A stretch of DNA of 64,000 nt from Hydrogenophaga sp. SL48 (GCF_021729865.1 NZ_CP063400.1:3100001-3164000), one strand, 5' to 3'. Positions 1-9,628 are shown, counted from the stretch's first letter. Translations and numbers: made by a program. The notes: generated from the sequence alone by a model not told the origin.

Positions 1-2269
1 CACCGTCTTCGGCGGGCTCGAAGGCCAGCGCCATGTCCAGCGTGATGCTGGTGACCATGTTGACCCAGAGGATCTGTGCGGCCGTGACCGGCATGGCGAG
101 GCCCGCGAACACGGCAATCAGGATCAGGCCGGCTTCGCCGCCGTTGGTCGGCAGGATGAACAGCAGCGACTTCTTGATGTTGTCGAACACCGTGCGCCCC
201 TCGCGCACCGCGACCGCTATTGCTGCGAAGTTGTCGTCGGTGAGCACGAGATCGGCCGCTTCGCGCGCGGCGTCGGTGCCGCGCTGGCCCATGGCCACGC
301 CGATGTCGGCGGCCTTGAGGGCGGGCGCGTCGTTCACGCCGTCGCCGGTCATGGCCACGAGCTGGCCGCTCGCCTGCAGGTTGGCCACCAGGCGCAGCTT
401 GTGCTCGGGGCTGGCGCGGGCGATCACGTCGGTCTGCGCCAGGCGCGCGCTCAGGGCGGCATCGTCGAGCGTGTCGATTTCGGCACCGCTGATGGGCTGC
501 CCTTCGCGCAGGCCCAGGCTGGCGCCGATGGCGGCGGCCGTGGTGGCGTGGTCGCCGGTGATCATGACCACGCGCACACCGGCCGCCTGGCATTCGGCCA
601 CCGCGGCCACGGCCTCGGGGCGCGGCGGGTCCATCAGCCCCACCAGGCCGAGCAGGGTGAAGCGCGGCGTGATGTCGCTGGTGCCCAGTTCGCGCGTGCC
701 GGCAGGCAGCTCACATTCGGCCAGCGCGAGCACGCGCTGGCCTTCGCCCGCGGCCTCGTCCATGCGCGCCTGCCATGCGGCCTGTTCCAGCGGCTGGCCT
801 GCTGCCTCCTGCACGCACAGCGCCAGCACCCTTTCGGGCGCGCCCTTGAGCAGCGCGAACACGCGACCCGCGTGGTCGTGGTGCAGCGTAGCCATGTAGC
901 GGTGTTCGGACTCGAACGGGATGCTGTCGATGCGCGGCGTGCGCGCGGCTTCCTGCGCGGGGTCCAGCCCGGCCTTGCGCGCGAGCGTGATCAGTGCACC
1001 TTCGGTGGGGTCGCCGGCCAGCGCCCAGCCAGCGGCTTCACTGTGGTGCAGCTGTGCGTCGTTGCACAGCAAGGCGCAGCGTGCGAGACGCATCACGCCT
1101 TCGTTCTGACCGGCGTCGATGGACTGGCCCCCCTCGTGGAAGCCGCCCTCGGGCGCGTAACCGGCGCCGCTCACCTCCACACGCTGGCCGGGCAGCAGCA
1201 GGCGCACGGCGGTCATCTGATTCTTGGTGAGCGTGCCGGTCTTGTCGGTGCAGATCACGCCCACCGAGCCCAGCGTTTCCACGGCGGGCAGGCGCCGCAC
1301 GATGGCGCGCTGGCGGGCCATGGCGGCGGTGCCGATGGCGAGCGTGATGGTGACGATGGCGGGCAGGCCTTCGGGAATGGCGGCCACGGCCAGGCCGACC
1401 ACGGCGAGAAAGATGTCCAGCGGCGGCAGGCCGCCCACCCGGCTGCCCCACAGGAAGGTGACCGCGCTCACCAGCAAGATGAAGAAGGTGATCTGCTGCG
1501 CGAACTGGTCGAGCCGGCGCGTGAGCGGCGTGGCCAGGGACTGCACCCCGGACACCAGGCGCCCGATGCGGCCGATCTCGGTGTGCCCGGCGGTGGCCAC
1601 CACCAGACCCGCGCCCTGCCCCACGGCCACCACCGTGCCGGCGTAGGCCATGCCGCCGCGCTCGGCCAGCGGCGCGGTGGCGGCCACCGGCGCGGGGTCC
1701 TTGTCGACCGGGACCGACTCGCCCGTGAGCGCGGCCTCGTCGATGCGCAGGTTCTTGGCCGAGAGCAGGCGCAGGTCGGCCGGCACGCGGGTGCCGGACT
1801 CGATCAGCACCACGTCGCCCGGCACCAGCCCGGCCGCGTCGATCTCGTGGCGCTCGCCATCGCGCAGCACCATGGCGTGGCTGGCGAGCATGGCGTGCAC
1901 GGCTTCGAGCGCTCGCTCGGCCTTGCCCTCCTGGATGAAGCCGATCACCGCGTTGATGAGCACCACGCCGAAGATCACCGCCGCATCGAGGTAGTCGCCC
2001 AGCCAGAGGGTGATGGCCGCCGCCACCAGCAGGGTGTAGATCAGCAGGTTGTGGAACTGCCTGGCGAAGCGGCGCAGCCAGCCGGGGCGCGGCGCGGCGG
2101 CGAGCCCGTTGGGGCCGTGGATGGCCAGGCGGGTGGCGGCTTCAGCGCCCGTCAGACCCAGCGAAGAACTCTCCAGGTGCTGCAACACCTGGACGGTGGC
2201 CTGCGCGTGCCAGAGCGGCTGTGGCTCATCGGTGGCGGGACGGGGCAAGGACTGGGTGTCGGGTCGCAT
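1..2269 (-). CDS. Cation-transporting P-type ATPase (P2 type), C-terminus outside window
   Basis: ATP-driven cation pump of the inner membrane. The visible 756 residues contain an N-terminal cation-ATPase domain, the actuator motif TGES near residue 190, TM4 motif IPEGLP near 300, the phosphorylation motif DKTGTLT near 340 and the hinge TGDGVND in the C-terminal part; the gene runs off the left edge in the C-terminal membrane region. PEGLP in TM4 is typical of Ca2+/Na+/K+ P2 pumps, but the TM6 stretch reads WVNMVTSITL, without the Asp of SERCA calcium pumps, so the ion is uncertain. The start chosen is the ATG at 2269, which opens with a hydrophilic tail before the cation-ATPase N domain. Ends of the family are certain, substrate is not. 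Confidence 0.93.
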   Translation of the reverse strand, partial: MRPDTQSLPRPATDEPQPLWHAQATVQVLQHLESSSLGLTGAEAATRLAIHGPNGLAAAPRPGWLRRFARQFHNLLIYTLLVAAAITLWLGDYLDAAVIFGVVLINAVIGFIQEGKAERALEAVHAMLASHAMVLRDGERHEIDAAGLVPGDVVLIESGTRVPADLRLLSAKNLRIDEAALTGESVPVDKDPAPVAATAPLAERGGMAYAGTVVAVGQGAGLVVATAGHTEIGRIGRLVSGVQSLATPLTRRLDQFAQQITFFILLVSAVTFLWGSRVGGLPPLDIFLAVVGLAVAAIPEGLPAIVTITLAIGTAAMARQRAIVRRLPAVETLGSVGVICTDKTGTLTKNQMTAVRLLLPGQRVEVSGAGYAPEGGFHEGGQSIDAGQNEGVMRLARCALLCNDAQLHHSEAAGWALAGDPTEGALITLARKAGLDPAQEAARTPRIDSIPFESEHRYMATLHHDHAGRVFALLKGAPERVLALCVQEAAGQPLEQAAWQARMDEAAGEGQRVLALAECELPAGTRELGTSDITPRFTLLGLVGLMDPPRPEAVAAVAECQAAGVRVVMITGDHATTAAAIGASLGLREGQPISGAEIDTLDDAALSARLAQTDVIARASPEHKLRLVANLQASGQLVAMTGDGVNDAPALKAADIGVAMGQRGTDAAREAADLVLTDDNFAAIAVAVREGRTVFDNIKKSLLFILPTNGGEAGLILIAVFAGLAMPVTAAQILWVNMVTSITLDMALAFEPAEDG

Positions 2270-2314
2270 CGGCCAACCATACCCCGAACGCCATGACGCC
2301 CGCCACCGAACCGA

Positions 2315-3076
2315 TCAAGCTTCCAGTGACGCCCTGGCCGAGGGTGACCACTCGAGCGCGCGGTGGTCAAAGCCCGCGGCCAGGGTGGGTTTGACCACTT
2401 CGAAATAGGGCGACACGTCGAAATCGCGCGGCGTGAACAGGCTGTGGTGGCGCACGTGCAGCACCTGGCGCACGCAGTCGTCGCAGTTCGGATCGTCGGC
2501 CGCGGTCTCTTCGACGATGGGCAGGATGGGGTAGAGCACCGACTCGAAGGCCTGCGCAATCAGGGTGGAGCAGATGGCGCGCGTGGGGTCGCCACTGCCC
2601 AGGGCCAGCAGGCGGCGGCGCCAGCGCACCGGCACCGGCGGCGTTGGAAACAGGTAGCGGGCGAGGTCCAGGATGTTCTTCAGGTCGTACCGGTGGCCGA
2701 TGCGCTGCACCGCGAAGCGGCAGACCGCCTCGGCCTCGTCGATGCGCAGGCTGGCGGGCCGGCAGATGCGGCAGTGCAGCCCCGCGTAGGTGCTCAGCGG
2801 CACGGCACGCACGCCCTCGCGAATGTCCGCCTCCACCACCATCAGCGGGCCGCCGGGCTGCAGGGGCCCGACGCAGAGCGCCGCGTGCGACCAGGTGGAC
2901 TGGGTGAGGTACTTGATCGCGGTGCTCACGCGCGTGGTGCCTTCGACCAGCACCACATCGGCCGGGCGCAGCGCCGCGGCCAGCAGGCGCTGGTCGGTCG
3001 GAAAGCCAATGGCCGCCGACTGGCCCGGCTTGGTCAGGTAGCGCGCCAGCGCACGCCCGATGGCTTGTCTGATCAA
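2315..3076 (-). CDS. YiiX/YebB-like NlpC/P60-family cysteine hydrolase
   Basis: Protein of 253 residues that resembles the YiiX/YebB branch of permuted NlpC/P60 papain-like enzymes. The WSHAAL motif near residue 62 would supply the His and the CSTLIAQAF motif near 168 the Cys, the permuted order typical of this branch. Known relatives act on lipids or amide bonds; substrate here is unknown. No signal peptide is obvious. It is followed 45 bp later by the ATPase gene on the same strand and diverges from the TVP38 fusion gene at 3134. Confidence 0.72.
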   Translation of the reverse strand: MIRQAIGRALARYLTKPGQSAAIGFPTDQRLLAAALRPADVVLVEGTTRVSTAIKYLTQSTWSHAALCVGPLQPGGPLMVVEADIREGVRAVPLSTYAGLHCRICRPASLRIDEAEAVCRFAVQRIGHRYDLKNILDLARYLFPTPPVPVRWRRRLLALGSGDPTRAICSTLIAQAFESVLYPILPIVEETAADDPNCDDCVRQVLHVRHHSLFTPRDFDVSPYFEVVKPTLAAGFDHRALEWSPSARASLEA

Positions 3077-3133
3077 GGTGTCTCCCCGGTGTAAGAATGT
3101 CGCAGCTTCGGCGACTCAACAACACACAAAGGA

Positions 3134-5302
3134 ATGGTCGTGGGCATCCGGAAAATCTTGTTGCTGCTGGTGGTTCTGCTGGGCATTGTGGCCTTCTTCG
3201 CCTTCGGACTGGGCCGCTACTTCAGCCTCGACTTCCTCAAACAGAGCCAGGCCACGTTCGCTGAACTGCGCGAAACGCAGCCGCTGCAACTGGCGCTGGG
3301 CTACTTCCTGGTCTATGTGGCGGTCACCGCGCTCTCGCTGCCCGGTGCCACCATCGTCACGCTCGCCGGCGGCGCGATCTTCGGCCTGGGCTGGGGTTTG
3401 CTGATCGTGTCGTTCGCGTCCAGCATCGGCGCCACGCTGGCGTTTCTGACCGCGCGCTTCCTGCTGCGCGACAGCGTGCAGAGCCGCTTCGGCCAGCGCC
3501 TGGCCGACATGGACAAGGGCATCCAGAAAGACGGCGCGTTCTACCTGTTCACGCTGCGCCTGATCCCGGTCGTGCCCTTCTTCGTCATCAACCTGCTGAT
3601 GGGCCTGACGAAGATGAAGGCCTGGACCTTCTACTGGGTGAGCCAACTCGGCATGCTGGCCGGCACGGCGGTCTACGTGAACGCGGGCACCCAGCTCGGC
3701 CAGCTGGAATCGCTGCAGGGCATCCTCAGCCCCGGCCTGCTGGGCAGCTTCGTGTTGCTGGGCCTGTTCCCGCTGATCGCGCGCAAAGTGGTCGAGGCGG
3801 TGCAGAAGCGCAAGGTCTATGCGAAGTGGGCCAGCGTGCGGCCCAAGACCTTCGACCGCAACCTGATCGTGATCGGCGCGGGCGCGGGTGGCCTGGTCTC
3901 GGCCTACATCGCCGCCGCCGTCAAGGCCAAGGTGACGCTGATCGAGGCGCACAAGATGGGCGGCGACTGCCTGAACTACGGCTGCGTGCCGAGCAAGGCG
4001 CTGATCAAGAGCGCCAAGCTCGCGCACCAGATGCGCCACGGCTCGAACTACGGCCTGAACGACGCGACGCCCACCTTCAGCTTCAAGGCCGTGATGCAGC
4101 GCATCCACGACGTGATCGCCGCCATCGAGCCGCACGACAGCGTGGAGCGCTACACCGGCCTGGGTGTGGAGGTGCTGCAGGGCTACGCGAAGCTGGTGAA
4201 CCCGTGGACGGTGGAGATCGCGCTGAACGGGGGCGGCACGCTAACGCTCACCGCGCGCAGCATCGTCATCGCGGCCGGCGCACGGCCCTTCGTGCCGCCG
4301 CTGCCGGGGCTCGACGAAGTGGGCTATGTCACCAGCGACACGCTCTGGGACGAGTTCGCAAAACTGGATGAGATACCGAAGCGGCTGGTGGTGCTGGGCG
4401 GTGGCCCCATCGGCTGCGAGCTGGCGCAGAGCTTCGCGCGCCTGGGTTCGCAGGTGACGCAGGTCGAGATGGCGCCGCGCATCATGATCCGCGAGGATGA
4501 GGAAGTCTCCTCGCTCGCCAAGGCTTCGCTCGAAGCCGACGGCGTGGCCGTGCTGACGGGCCACAAGGCGCTGCGCTGCGAGCTGGTGAACGGCGAGAAG
4601 ACCCTGGTGGTGGAGCACGCGGGCGCAGAAAAGCGCATCGGATTCGACCAGTTGCTCTGCGCCGTCGGCCGCGTGGCGCGCCTGACCGGCTACGGACTGG
4701 AAGACCTGGGCATCCCGACGAACAAGACCGTCGAGACCAACGAATACCTGCAGACGATCTACCCCAACATCTACGCCGCCGGCGACGTGGCCGGGCCTTA
4801 CCAGTTCACGCACGTGGCCGCGCACCAGGCCTGGTACGCGGCGGTGAACGGCCTGTTCGGCGACTTCAAGAAGTTCAAGGCCGACTACAGCGTGATCCCC
4901 TGGGCCACCTTCATCGACCCAGAGGTGGCGCGCGTGGGCCTGAACGAGCAGGACGCGAAAGAAAAGAACATCCCCTACGAGGTCACGAAATACGGCATTC
5001 ACGACCTCGACCGCGCCATCGCCGACAGCGAGGCGCACGGCTTCGTGAAGGTGCTCACCGTGCCGGGCAAGGACACGATTCTGGGCGTGACCATCGTCGG
5101 CACGCACGCGGGCGACCTGCTGGCCGAGTACGTGATGGCCATGAAACACGGCCTGGGCCTGAACAAGGTGCTGGGCACCATCCACACCTACCCCACGCTG
5201 GCCGAGGCCAACAAGTACGTGGCCGGCGAATGGAAGCGCGCGCACCAGCCGCACCAGCTGCTGGCCTGGGTGAAGAAGTTCCACGACTGGCGCCGCGGTT
5301 GA
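3134..5302 (+). CDS. TVP38/TMEM64 membrane domain fused to FAD-dependent disulfide oxidoreductase
   Basis: A 722-residue two-domain protein. Residues 1-220 are a DedA/TVP38 (SNARE-associated) membrane domain with several hydrophobic helices. Residues 240-722 are a group I pyridine-nucleotide disulfide oxidoreductase: FAD fold GAGAGG at 248-253, redox pair CLNYGC at 279-284, a second nucleotide fold GGGPIG, and the C-terminal HTYPT...E dimer motif that supplies the catalytic His. It lacks the C-terminal Cys pair of mercuric reductase, so the common label mercuric reductase is not supported. The ATG at 3134 sits right behind AAAGGA; an in-frame GTG at 3140 has better ribosome-site spacing. It heads an apparent operon with the DUF547 and DUF3047 genes. 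Confidence 0.9.
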   Translation: MVVGIRKILLLLVVLLGIVAFFAFGLGRYFSLDFLKQSQATFAELRETQPLQLALGYFLVYVAVTALSLPGATIVTLAGGAIFGLGWGLLIVSFASSIGATLAFLTARFLLRDSVQSRFGQRLADMDKGIQKDGAFYLFTLRLIPVVPFFVINLLMGLTKMKAWTFYWVSQLGMLAGTAVYVNAGTQLGQLESLQGILSPGLLGSFVLLGLFPLIARKVVEAVQKRKVYAKWASVRPKTFDRNLIVIGAGAGGLVSAYIAAAVKAKVTLIEAHKMGGDCLNYGCVPSKALIKSAKLAHQMRHGSNYGLNDATPTFSFKAVMQRIHDVIAAIEPHDSVERYTGLGVEVLQGYAKLVNPWTVEIALNGGGTLTLTARSIVIAAGARPFVPPLPGLDEVGYVTSDTLWDEFAKLDEIPKRLVVLGGGPIGCELAQSFARLGSQVTQVEMAPRIMIREDEEVSSLAKASLEADGVAVLTGHKALRCELVNGEKTLVVEHAGAEKRIGFDQLLCAVGRVARLTGYGLEDLGIPTNKTVETNEYLQTIYPNIYAAGDVAGPYQFTHVAAHQAWYAAVNGLFGDFKKFKADYSVIPWATFIDPEVARVGLNEQDAKEKNIPYEVTKYGIHDLDRAIADSEAHGFVKVLTVPGKDTILGVTIVGTHAGDLLAEYVMAMKHGLGLNKVLGTIHTYPTLAEANKYVAGEWKRAHQPHQLLAWVKKFHDWRRG

Positions 5303-5346
5303 CCCCGCGCGTGAACCTTGCGGGCCGAAACGGAGTCCACCCCCAC

Positions 5347-6159
5347 ATGACCACCCGCCGCCGATTCATCCATGCGCTCGCCGCCACCGCCATCGCCCCG
5401 CTGGCCACGCACGCCCAGACCGCCTTCGACCACACCTACGCCGCCTGGGACGCGCTGCTGAAAAAGCACGTGCGCTGGCTGCCCGATGGCAAGCAGTCGC
5501 GCGCGAATTACAAAGGCTTCGCCGCCGACCGCGCCGCGCTCAAGGCCGTGCTCGACAGCATGAGTGCCATGCCCAGGGCCACATTCGACGGCTGGAGCAA
5601 GGCGCAGCAGATGGCCTTCCTCATCAACGCCTACAACGCGTTCACGGTCGAGCTGATCCTCACCAAGTACCCGGACCTCCAATCCATCAAGGACCTGGGC
5701 TCCTTCGTGCAGTCGGCCTGGAAAAAGAAGTTCTTCACCCTGCTGGGCGAAGAGCGCCACCTCGACTGGATCGAACACGAGCAGCTGCGCCCGCGCTACA
5801 ACGAACCGCGCGTGCACGCCGCCGTCAACTGCGCCAGCATCGGCTGCCCGGCGCTGCGCGACGAGGCCTTCACCGCCGCCAAGCTCGAAGCCCAGCTCGA
5901 AGACGGCATGCGCCGCTTCATGGGCGACCGCACCCGCAACCGCGTCAGGGGCAATCAGGTCGAGGTCAGCAGCATCTTCAAGTGGTTCAGGGAAGACTTC
6001 GAGAAGGGCCACGGCGGCTTCAAGCAGGTCGAAGACGTGTTCGCGACCTACGCCGAACAGCTGAGCGACCAGCCCGCCGAGCGGGCCGCGCTGAAAGCGA
6101 AGACGCTGGGCGTGGGCTTTCTCGACTACGACTGGTCGCTGAACGACACAGGTCGCTGA
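5347..6159 (+). CDS. DUF547 domain protein with Tat-like signal
   Basis: Exported protein of 270 residues. The start at 5347 gives MTTRRRFIHALAATA, a twin-arginine-type leader ending near AHAQT; an upstream in-frame start at 5230 lies inside the previous gene and was not used. The rest matches the DUF547 family, including FLINAYNAFTVELI and NCASIGCPALR with its conserved Cys pair; relatives are annotated as being of unknown function, with a possible thiol-protease-like fold. It follows the TVP38 fusion gene by 44 bp and precedes the DUF3047 gene by 3 bp, so the three are probably co-transcribed and may act together in envelope redox or lipid-related stress. That role is inference only. Confidence 0.85.
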   Translation: MTTRRRFIHALAATAIAPLATHAQTAFDHTYAAWDALLKKHVRWLPDGKQSRANYKGFAADRAALKAVLDSMSAMPRATFDGWSKAQQMAFLINAYNAFTVELILTKYPDLQSIKDLGSFVQSAWKKKFFTLLGEERHLDWIEHEQLRPRYNEPRVHAAVNCASIGCPALRDEAFTAAKLEAQLEDGMRRFMGDRTRNRVRGNQVEVSSIFKWFREDFEKGHGGFKQVEDVFATYAEQLSDQPAERAALKAKTLGVGFLDYDWSLNDTGR

Positions 6160-6162
6160 ACC

Positions 6163-6918
6163 ATGCGCCGCCTGCTGGCGCTGAGCGCACTGTTTCCCCT
6201 GGCCGCCGCCTCGCAAACGCTGCCGCCGCTGCTGCAAGCCGACGGGGCACTCAACCCGGCCTGGCGTTTCGTCGGTTTCCCGAAGAGACAGGCCGACCTG
6301 CCGGCCACGCGGTTCAACGCAGAGCGGGTGGACGGCCTGCCCGCGCTCCAGGTGGCCACCGCGTCGTCCTACGGCAGCCTGGTGCACGACCTGAAAGACG
6401 CGCCCCCCGCCCGCCTGCGGTGGCGCTGGCGGCTGGACCAGCCGCTCTCGGGCGGCCAGACACCGCCCGACCTGACCACCAAGGCCGGCGACGATGCCGC
6501 GCTCAAGGTCTGCGTGATGTTCGATCACCCGCTGGAGCGCGTGCCCTTCGTCGAGCGCACCGTGCTGCGGATGGCGCGCAGCGTCAGCGGCGAGCCCCTG
6601 CCCGCGGCCACGCTCTGCTACGTCTGGGACAGCGGCCACGCCGCCGGCCGGCAGGGCGCCAACCCCTACTCGCGACGCGTGCGCTACATCAGCCTGCGCG
6701 GCAGCGAGACGCCAGCGGGCCAGTGGGTCGCTGAAGACCGCGACGTGGCGCAAGACTTCATCACCCTGTTCGCCGACGAACTGCCGCAGGGGGCGCAGAC
6801 CCAGCGCACCGGCGTTCCGACGGTCAGCACCGTGCTGATCGGCGCCGACAGCGACAACACCGCCAGCCGCAGCCTGGGCTGGGTGGCCGAGCTGCAAACA
6901 GCGCCCTCGAACCCCTGA
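6163..6918 (+). CDS. DUF3047 domain protein, exported
   Basis: Protein of 251 residues with a short N-terminal hydrophobic leader (MRRLLALSALFPLAAASQT) and a body that matches DUF3047: a beta-rich domain with LRWRWRLDQPL, a CVMFDHP stretch and the TLCYVWDSG motif. Function of the family is unknown. It begins 3 bp after the DUF547 stop codon, as expected for a translationally coupled pair. Confidence 0.82.
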   Translation: MRRLLALSALFPLAAASQTLPPLLQADGALNPAWRFVGFPKRQADLPATRFNAERVDGLPALQVATASSYGSLVHDLKDAPPARLRWRWRLDQPLSGGQTPPDLTTKAGDDAALKVCVMFDHPLERVPFVERTVLRMARSVSGEPLPAATLCYVWDSGHAAGRQGANPYSRRVRYISLRGSETPAGQWVAEDRDVAQDFITLFADELPQGAQTQRTGVPTVSTVLIGADSDNTASRSLGWVAELQTAPSNP

Positions 6919-6979
6919 GCTCGCCCCTGCCTCGGCTCAGCGGGTCTGCCATGCGCGTTGTCCGCAGCTACGATGGGTG

Positions 6980-7528
6980 ATGTCGATCCCTGCCGAACGC
7001 CGCCTGAACACCGTCCGTCTGGCACTTCGACCGGTCACACCCGCCGACCGCGCCGACCTCGTGGCACTGGAGGCAGACCCCGAGGTCATGCGCTTTCTCA
7101 ATGGGGGCCGCCCCGTGCCCGAGGAAGCTTGTCCCGACAGCGACTTCCTGACCCCACGGGGCACCGAGCCCGAGGTGTTGGCCGCGCATGCACGCGCCAC
7201 AGGCGCCTTCATCGGCTGGTTCGCGCTGTTTGACGATGGCTGGGTCGATGGGGTCAGGACCGCCGAGCTGGGCTATCGGCTTCGACGCGATGCCTGGGGC
7301 CAGGGCCATGCGTCCGAAGGCGCGCGGGCCCTGGTGGCAGAGGCCTTGGGCCGTCGGGGTTTTGGCCGGGTCCGTGCCCAGACCATGTCGGTCAACACCG
7401 GCTCGCGGCGGGTGCTGGAGAAGGTGGGCTTTCGACAGGTCGAGACGGTCTTCCCGGCTTTTCCACACCCCTTTCCCGGGGTCGAGCACGGCGAAGTCAT
7501 CTACGAGGTTCGACGCGACGACATCTGA
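6980..7528 (+). CDS. GNAT family N-acetyltransferase
   Basis: Acetyl-CoA-dependent acyltransferase of 182 residues in the RimJ/RimL-like branch: TVRLALRPVTPADRADL at the start, the acetyl-CoA loop around RRDAWGQGHASEG and the closing NTGSRRVLEKVGF motif. The acceptor (protein N-terminus or small amine) cannot be told. The ATG at 6980 was preferred; a GTG one codon upstream (6977) is also possible. It appears to be a single-gene unit. Confidence 0.85.
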   Translation: MSIPAERRLNTVRLALRPVTPADRADLVALEADPEVMRFLNGGRPVPEEACPDSDFLTPRGTEPEVLAAHARATGAFIGWFALFDDGWVDGVRTAELGYRLRRDAWGQGHASEGARALVAEALGRRGFGRVRAQTMSVNTGSRRVLEKVGFRQVETVFPAFPHPFPGVEHGEVIYEVRRDDI

Positions 7529-7570
7529 GGCCACAGAGCCCTGAAGTCACAACCCGTAACATCGGTGCCC

Positions 7571-8740
7571 ATGCACCACGGAATCAAGAAGCTCCTCCTG
7601 CTCGGCGCCGGCCCTGCCCATCTGCAGGTGCTGGCCCGCCTGGCGCAAAACCGCCCCGCCGACCTCGACGTCACCGTCCTCACCCCCTACCCCCACCACA
7701 CCCACAGCGGCATGACAACCGGGCTGATGGTGGGCCGTTACAGCGCCAAGGACTGCCAGATTCCCCTGGAGCCGCTGGTGAAGGCCGCCGGGGCCCGGTG
7801 TGTGCAGGGGCGCTGCGCCGCGCTGGATGCGGCCGGACAGACCGTGCTGGTCGGCCCCACCGGCAAAGACCTGGCACCGTCCGAGCTGACCTACCACCTG
7901 CTGTCCATCGACACCGGCGCCGTCTTCGACCGCACCCGGCTGGAGGCCGACATGCCGGGCGCCTCGACACACGCCCTGATGGTGCGACCCGTCGAGGTTT
8001 TCGCGACGCTCTGGCCCCAGGTGATGGAACGGGCGGTGAACCGTCCGCTCTCCATCGCGGTGGTCGGCGCCGGGGCGGCCGGTCTCGAACTGCTGTTCGC
8101 GGCCGAGCAGTGCCTCCGGCTGCACGGCGCTGCGGGGGCGCGCTTCACGCTCATCACCGGCGGCACCGAACCTGCGGAGGATCAACCCCGGGGGGTTCAG
8201 CGGCGCGTGCTGCGCCGCCTGAAAGCCCTCGGCATCACCGTGCTGCGCGACACCTGTGTGGGCATGGACCACGGCGTGGTGCGGCTGGGCGGCGGGGCCG
8301 AGCTGGCCTGCGACCTGCCCCTGCTCGCCATCGGCACCCACGCCCCCGCCTGGCTGACAGGCAGCGGGCTGGCCCTGTGCGAGGCCGGGCACGTGCTCGT
8401 CAATGAACACCAGCAAAGCACCAGCCACCCCAACGTGTTCGCGGCCGGCGACGTGGCCACCCGGGCCGACGCGCCGCACCCCAGGCACGGCGTCCACGCG
8501 GTGCGCGCCGGCCCGACCCTGGCCACCAACCTGCTGGCCGCCCACGAAGGCAGCGCGCTCACGCCACACCACCCGCCGAAGCACACGCTCAACCTGCTGT
8601 CCTGCGGCGCCGGCCACGCCATCGCCAGCTGGGGACCACTGCACGCCGAGGGTGCCTGGGCGTGGGCGTGGAAAGACCGCATCGATCGGGCCTTCGTGGC
8701 AGCGCACACACGGCACGCCACCCCCGCCGCAGCAAGGTGA
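7571..8740 (+). CDS. FAD-dependent oxidoreductase of the SelD-associated type (NDH-2-like fold)
   Basis: Protein of 389 residues with two nucleotide folds: GAGPAHLQVL near the N-terminus (FAD) and VVGAGAAGLELLFA near residue 155 (NAD(P)H), plus the C-terminal FAD motif NVFAAGDVA. It resembles the oxidoreductase family that in many bacteria is fused to, or encoded beside, selenophosphate synthetase (known family knowledge). No redox-active Cys pair is seen, as in type II NADH dehydrogenases. Here it stands 35 kb from selD. ATG at 7571 was preferred over GTG at 7565. Its downstream neighbour is a DUF4399 gene on the same strand. Confidence 0.8.
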   Translation: MHHGIKKLLLLGAGPAHLQVLARLAQNRPADLDVTVLTPYPHHTHSGMTTGLMVGRYSAKDCQIPLEPLVKAAGARCVQGRCAALDAAGQTVLVGPTGKDLAPSELTYHLLSIDTGAVFDRTRLEADMPGASTHALMVRPVEVFATLWPQVMERAVNRPLSIAVVGAGAAGLELLFAAEQCLRLHGAAGARFTLITGGTEPAEDQPRGVQRRVLRRLKALGITVLRDTCVGMDHGVVRLGGGAELACDLPLLAIGTHAPAWLTGSGLALCEAGHVLVNEHQQSTSHPNVFAAGDVATRADAPHPRHGVHAVRAGPTLATNLLAAHEGSALTPHHPPKHTLNLLSCGAGHAIASWGPLHAEGAWAWAWKDRIDRAFVAAHTRHATPAAAR

Positions 8741-8797
8741 ATGGTCCCGCCCGCACAATGCGTGGCCCCCGAACCCACCACCTGTCGCCTGCCGCCC

Positions 8798-9604
8798 ATG
8801 ACCCCTGCACTCCACCGCCTGACCGCCTCCGCGCTGCTGATGTTGTCGGGGGCCACCCTGGCCCAGGCACCTGTCCCGGCCGACGCGCCGACGCTCCACC
8901 CATGGCAGGCCCCGACGCCCCGGGCCAACGCCGAGGCCTACTTCACCAACCTCAAGGACGGTGACGTGATCGAGACCCCCTTCGTGCTGAAGTTCGGGCT
9001 CTCCGGTGGCTGGGGGCTGGCGCCCATCACCAAGGCGGCCCGCGCCAAGAGCGGCCACCACCACCTGCTGGTCAACCGCGACCTGCCCCTGAACTTCAAG
9101 CAGCCCCTGCCGTTCAACGAGCAGTACATCCACTTCGGCAAAGGGCAGATGGAGCATGTGCTGACACTCGCCCCCGGGGCCTACACGCTGCGCATGCTGC
9201 TGGCCGACAAGGGGCACCTGCCGCACTTCGTGTTCAGCAAACCGGTGAAGATCACCGTGCGCCAGAAGAACGCCACCGACCCCAAGAGCCTGCAGACCCC
9301 GGGCATCCAGCTCCTGCTGCCGTCGGGCACCGAGGCGCGCACGCCGGTGCTGTTGCAGTTCCATGTGTCCGGCCTGAACGTGGCGCACGCCGAACAGCAG
9401 GAAAAAGACACCGGCCACTTCCGCCTCACGCTCAAGCCGGCCAGCGGCGGAGCGCCGCAGGTGATGGACTTCACCGACGGCCAGACCGAAACCTGGCTGG
9501 CCCCGCCGGCCGGCAGCTACGCGGTGCAACTGGACTTCGTGGACAACCTGAGCCCGACCCGCACCCTGGCCCCGTCCGCCAACGCGCAGCTGCGCGTGCG
9601 CTGA
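8798..9604 (+). CDS. DUF4399 domain protein, periplasmic
   Basis: Protein of 268 residues. The start at 8798 gives a clean Sec signal peptide (MTPALHRLTASALLMLSG...LAQAP). The mature part carries a DUF4399 domain with FTNLKDGDVIETPFVLKFG and the SGHHHLLV motif, followed by a second, more degenerate copy from about residue 170 on, with TPVLLQFHVSGL. The family has no known function. A longer reading from 8741 would destroy the signal peptide. Confidence 0.8.
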   Translation: MTPALHRLTASALLMLSGATLAQAPVPADAPTLHPWQAPTPRANAEAYFTNLKDGDVIETPFVLKFGLSGGWGLAPITKAARAKSGHHHLLVNRDLPLNFKQPLPFNEQYIHFGKGQMEHVLTLAPGAYTLRMLLADKGHLPHFVFSKPVKITVRQKNATDPKSLQTPGIQLLLPSGTEARTPVLLQFHVSGLNVAHAEQQEKDTGHFRLTLKPASGGAPQVMDFTDGQTETWLAPPAGSYAVQLDFVDNLSPTRTLAPSANAQLRVR

Positions 9605-9628
9605 CCGCGCGCGCGGTGGCCAGGTTCC

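Noticed and set aside
3134..5302. Mercuric reductase annotation
   Set aside because: No HMA domain and no C-terminal Cys pair; no mer genes around.
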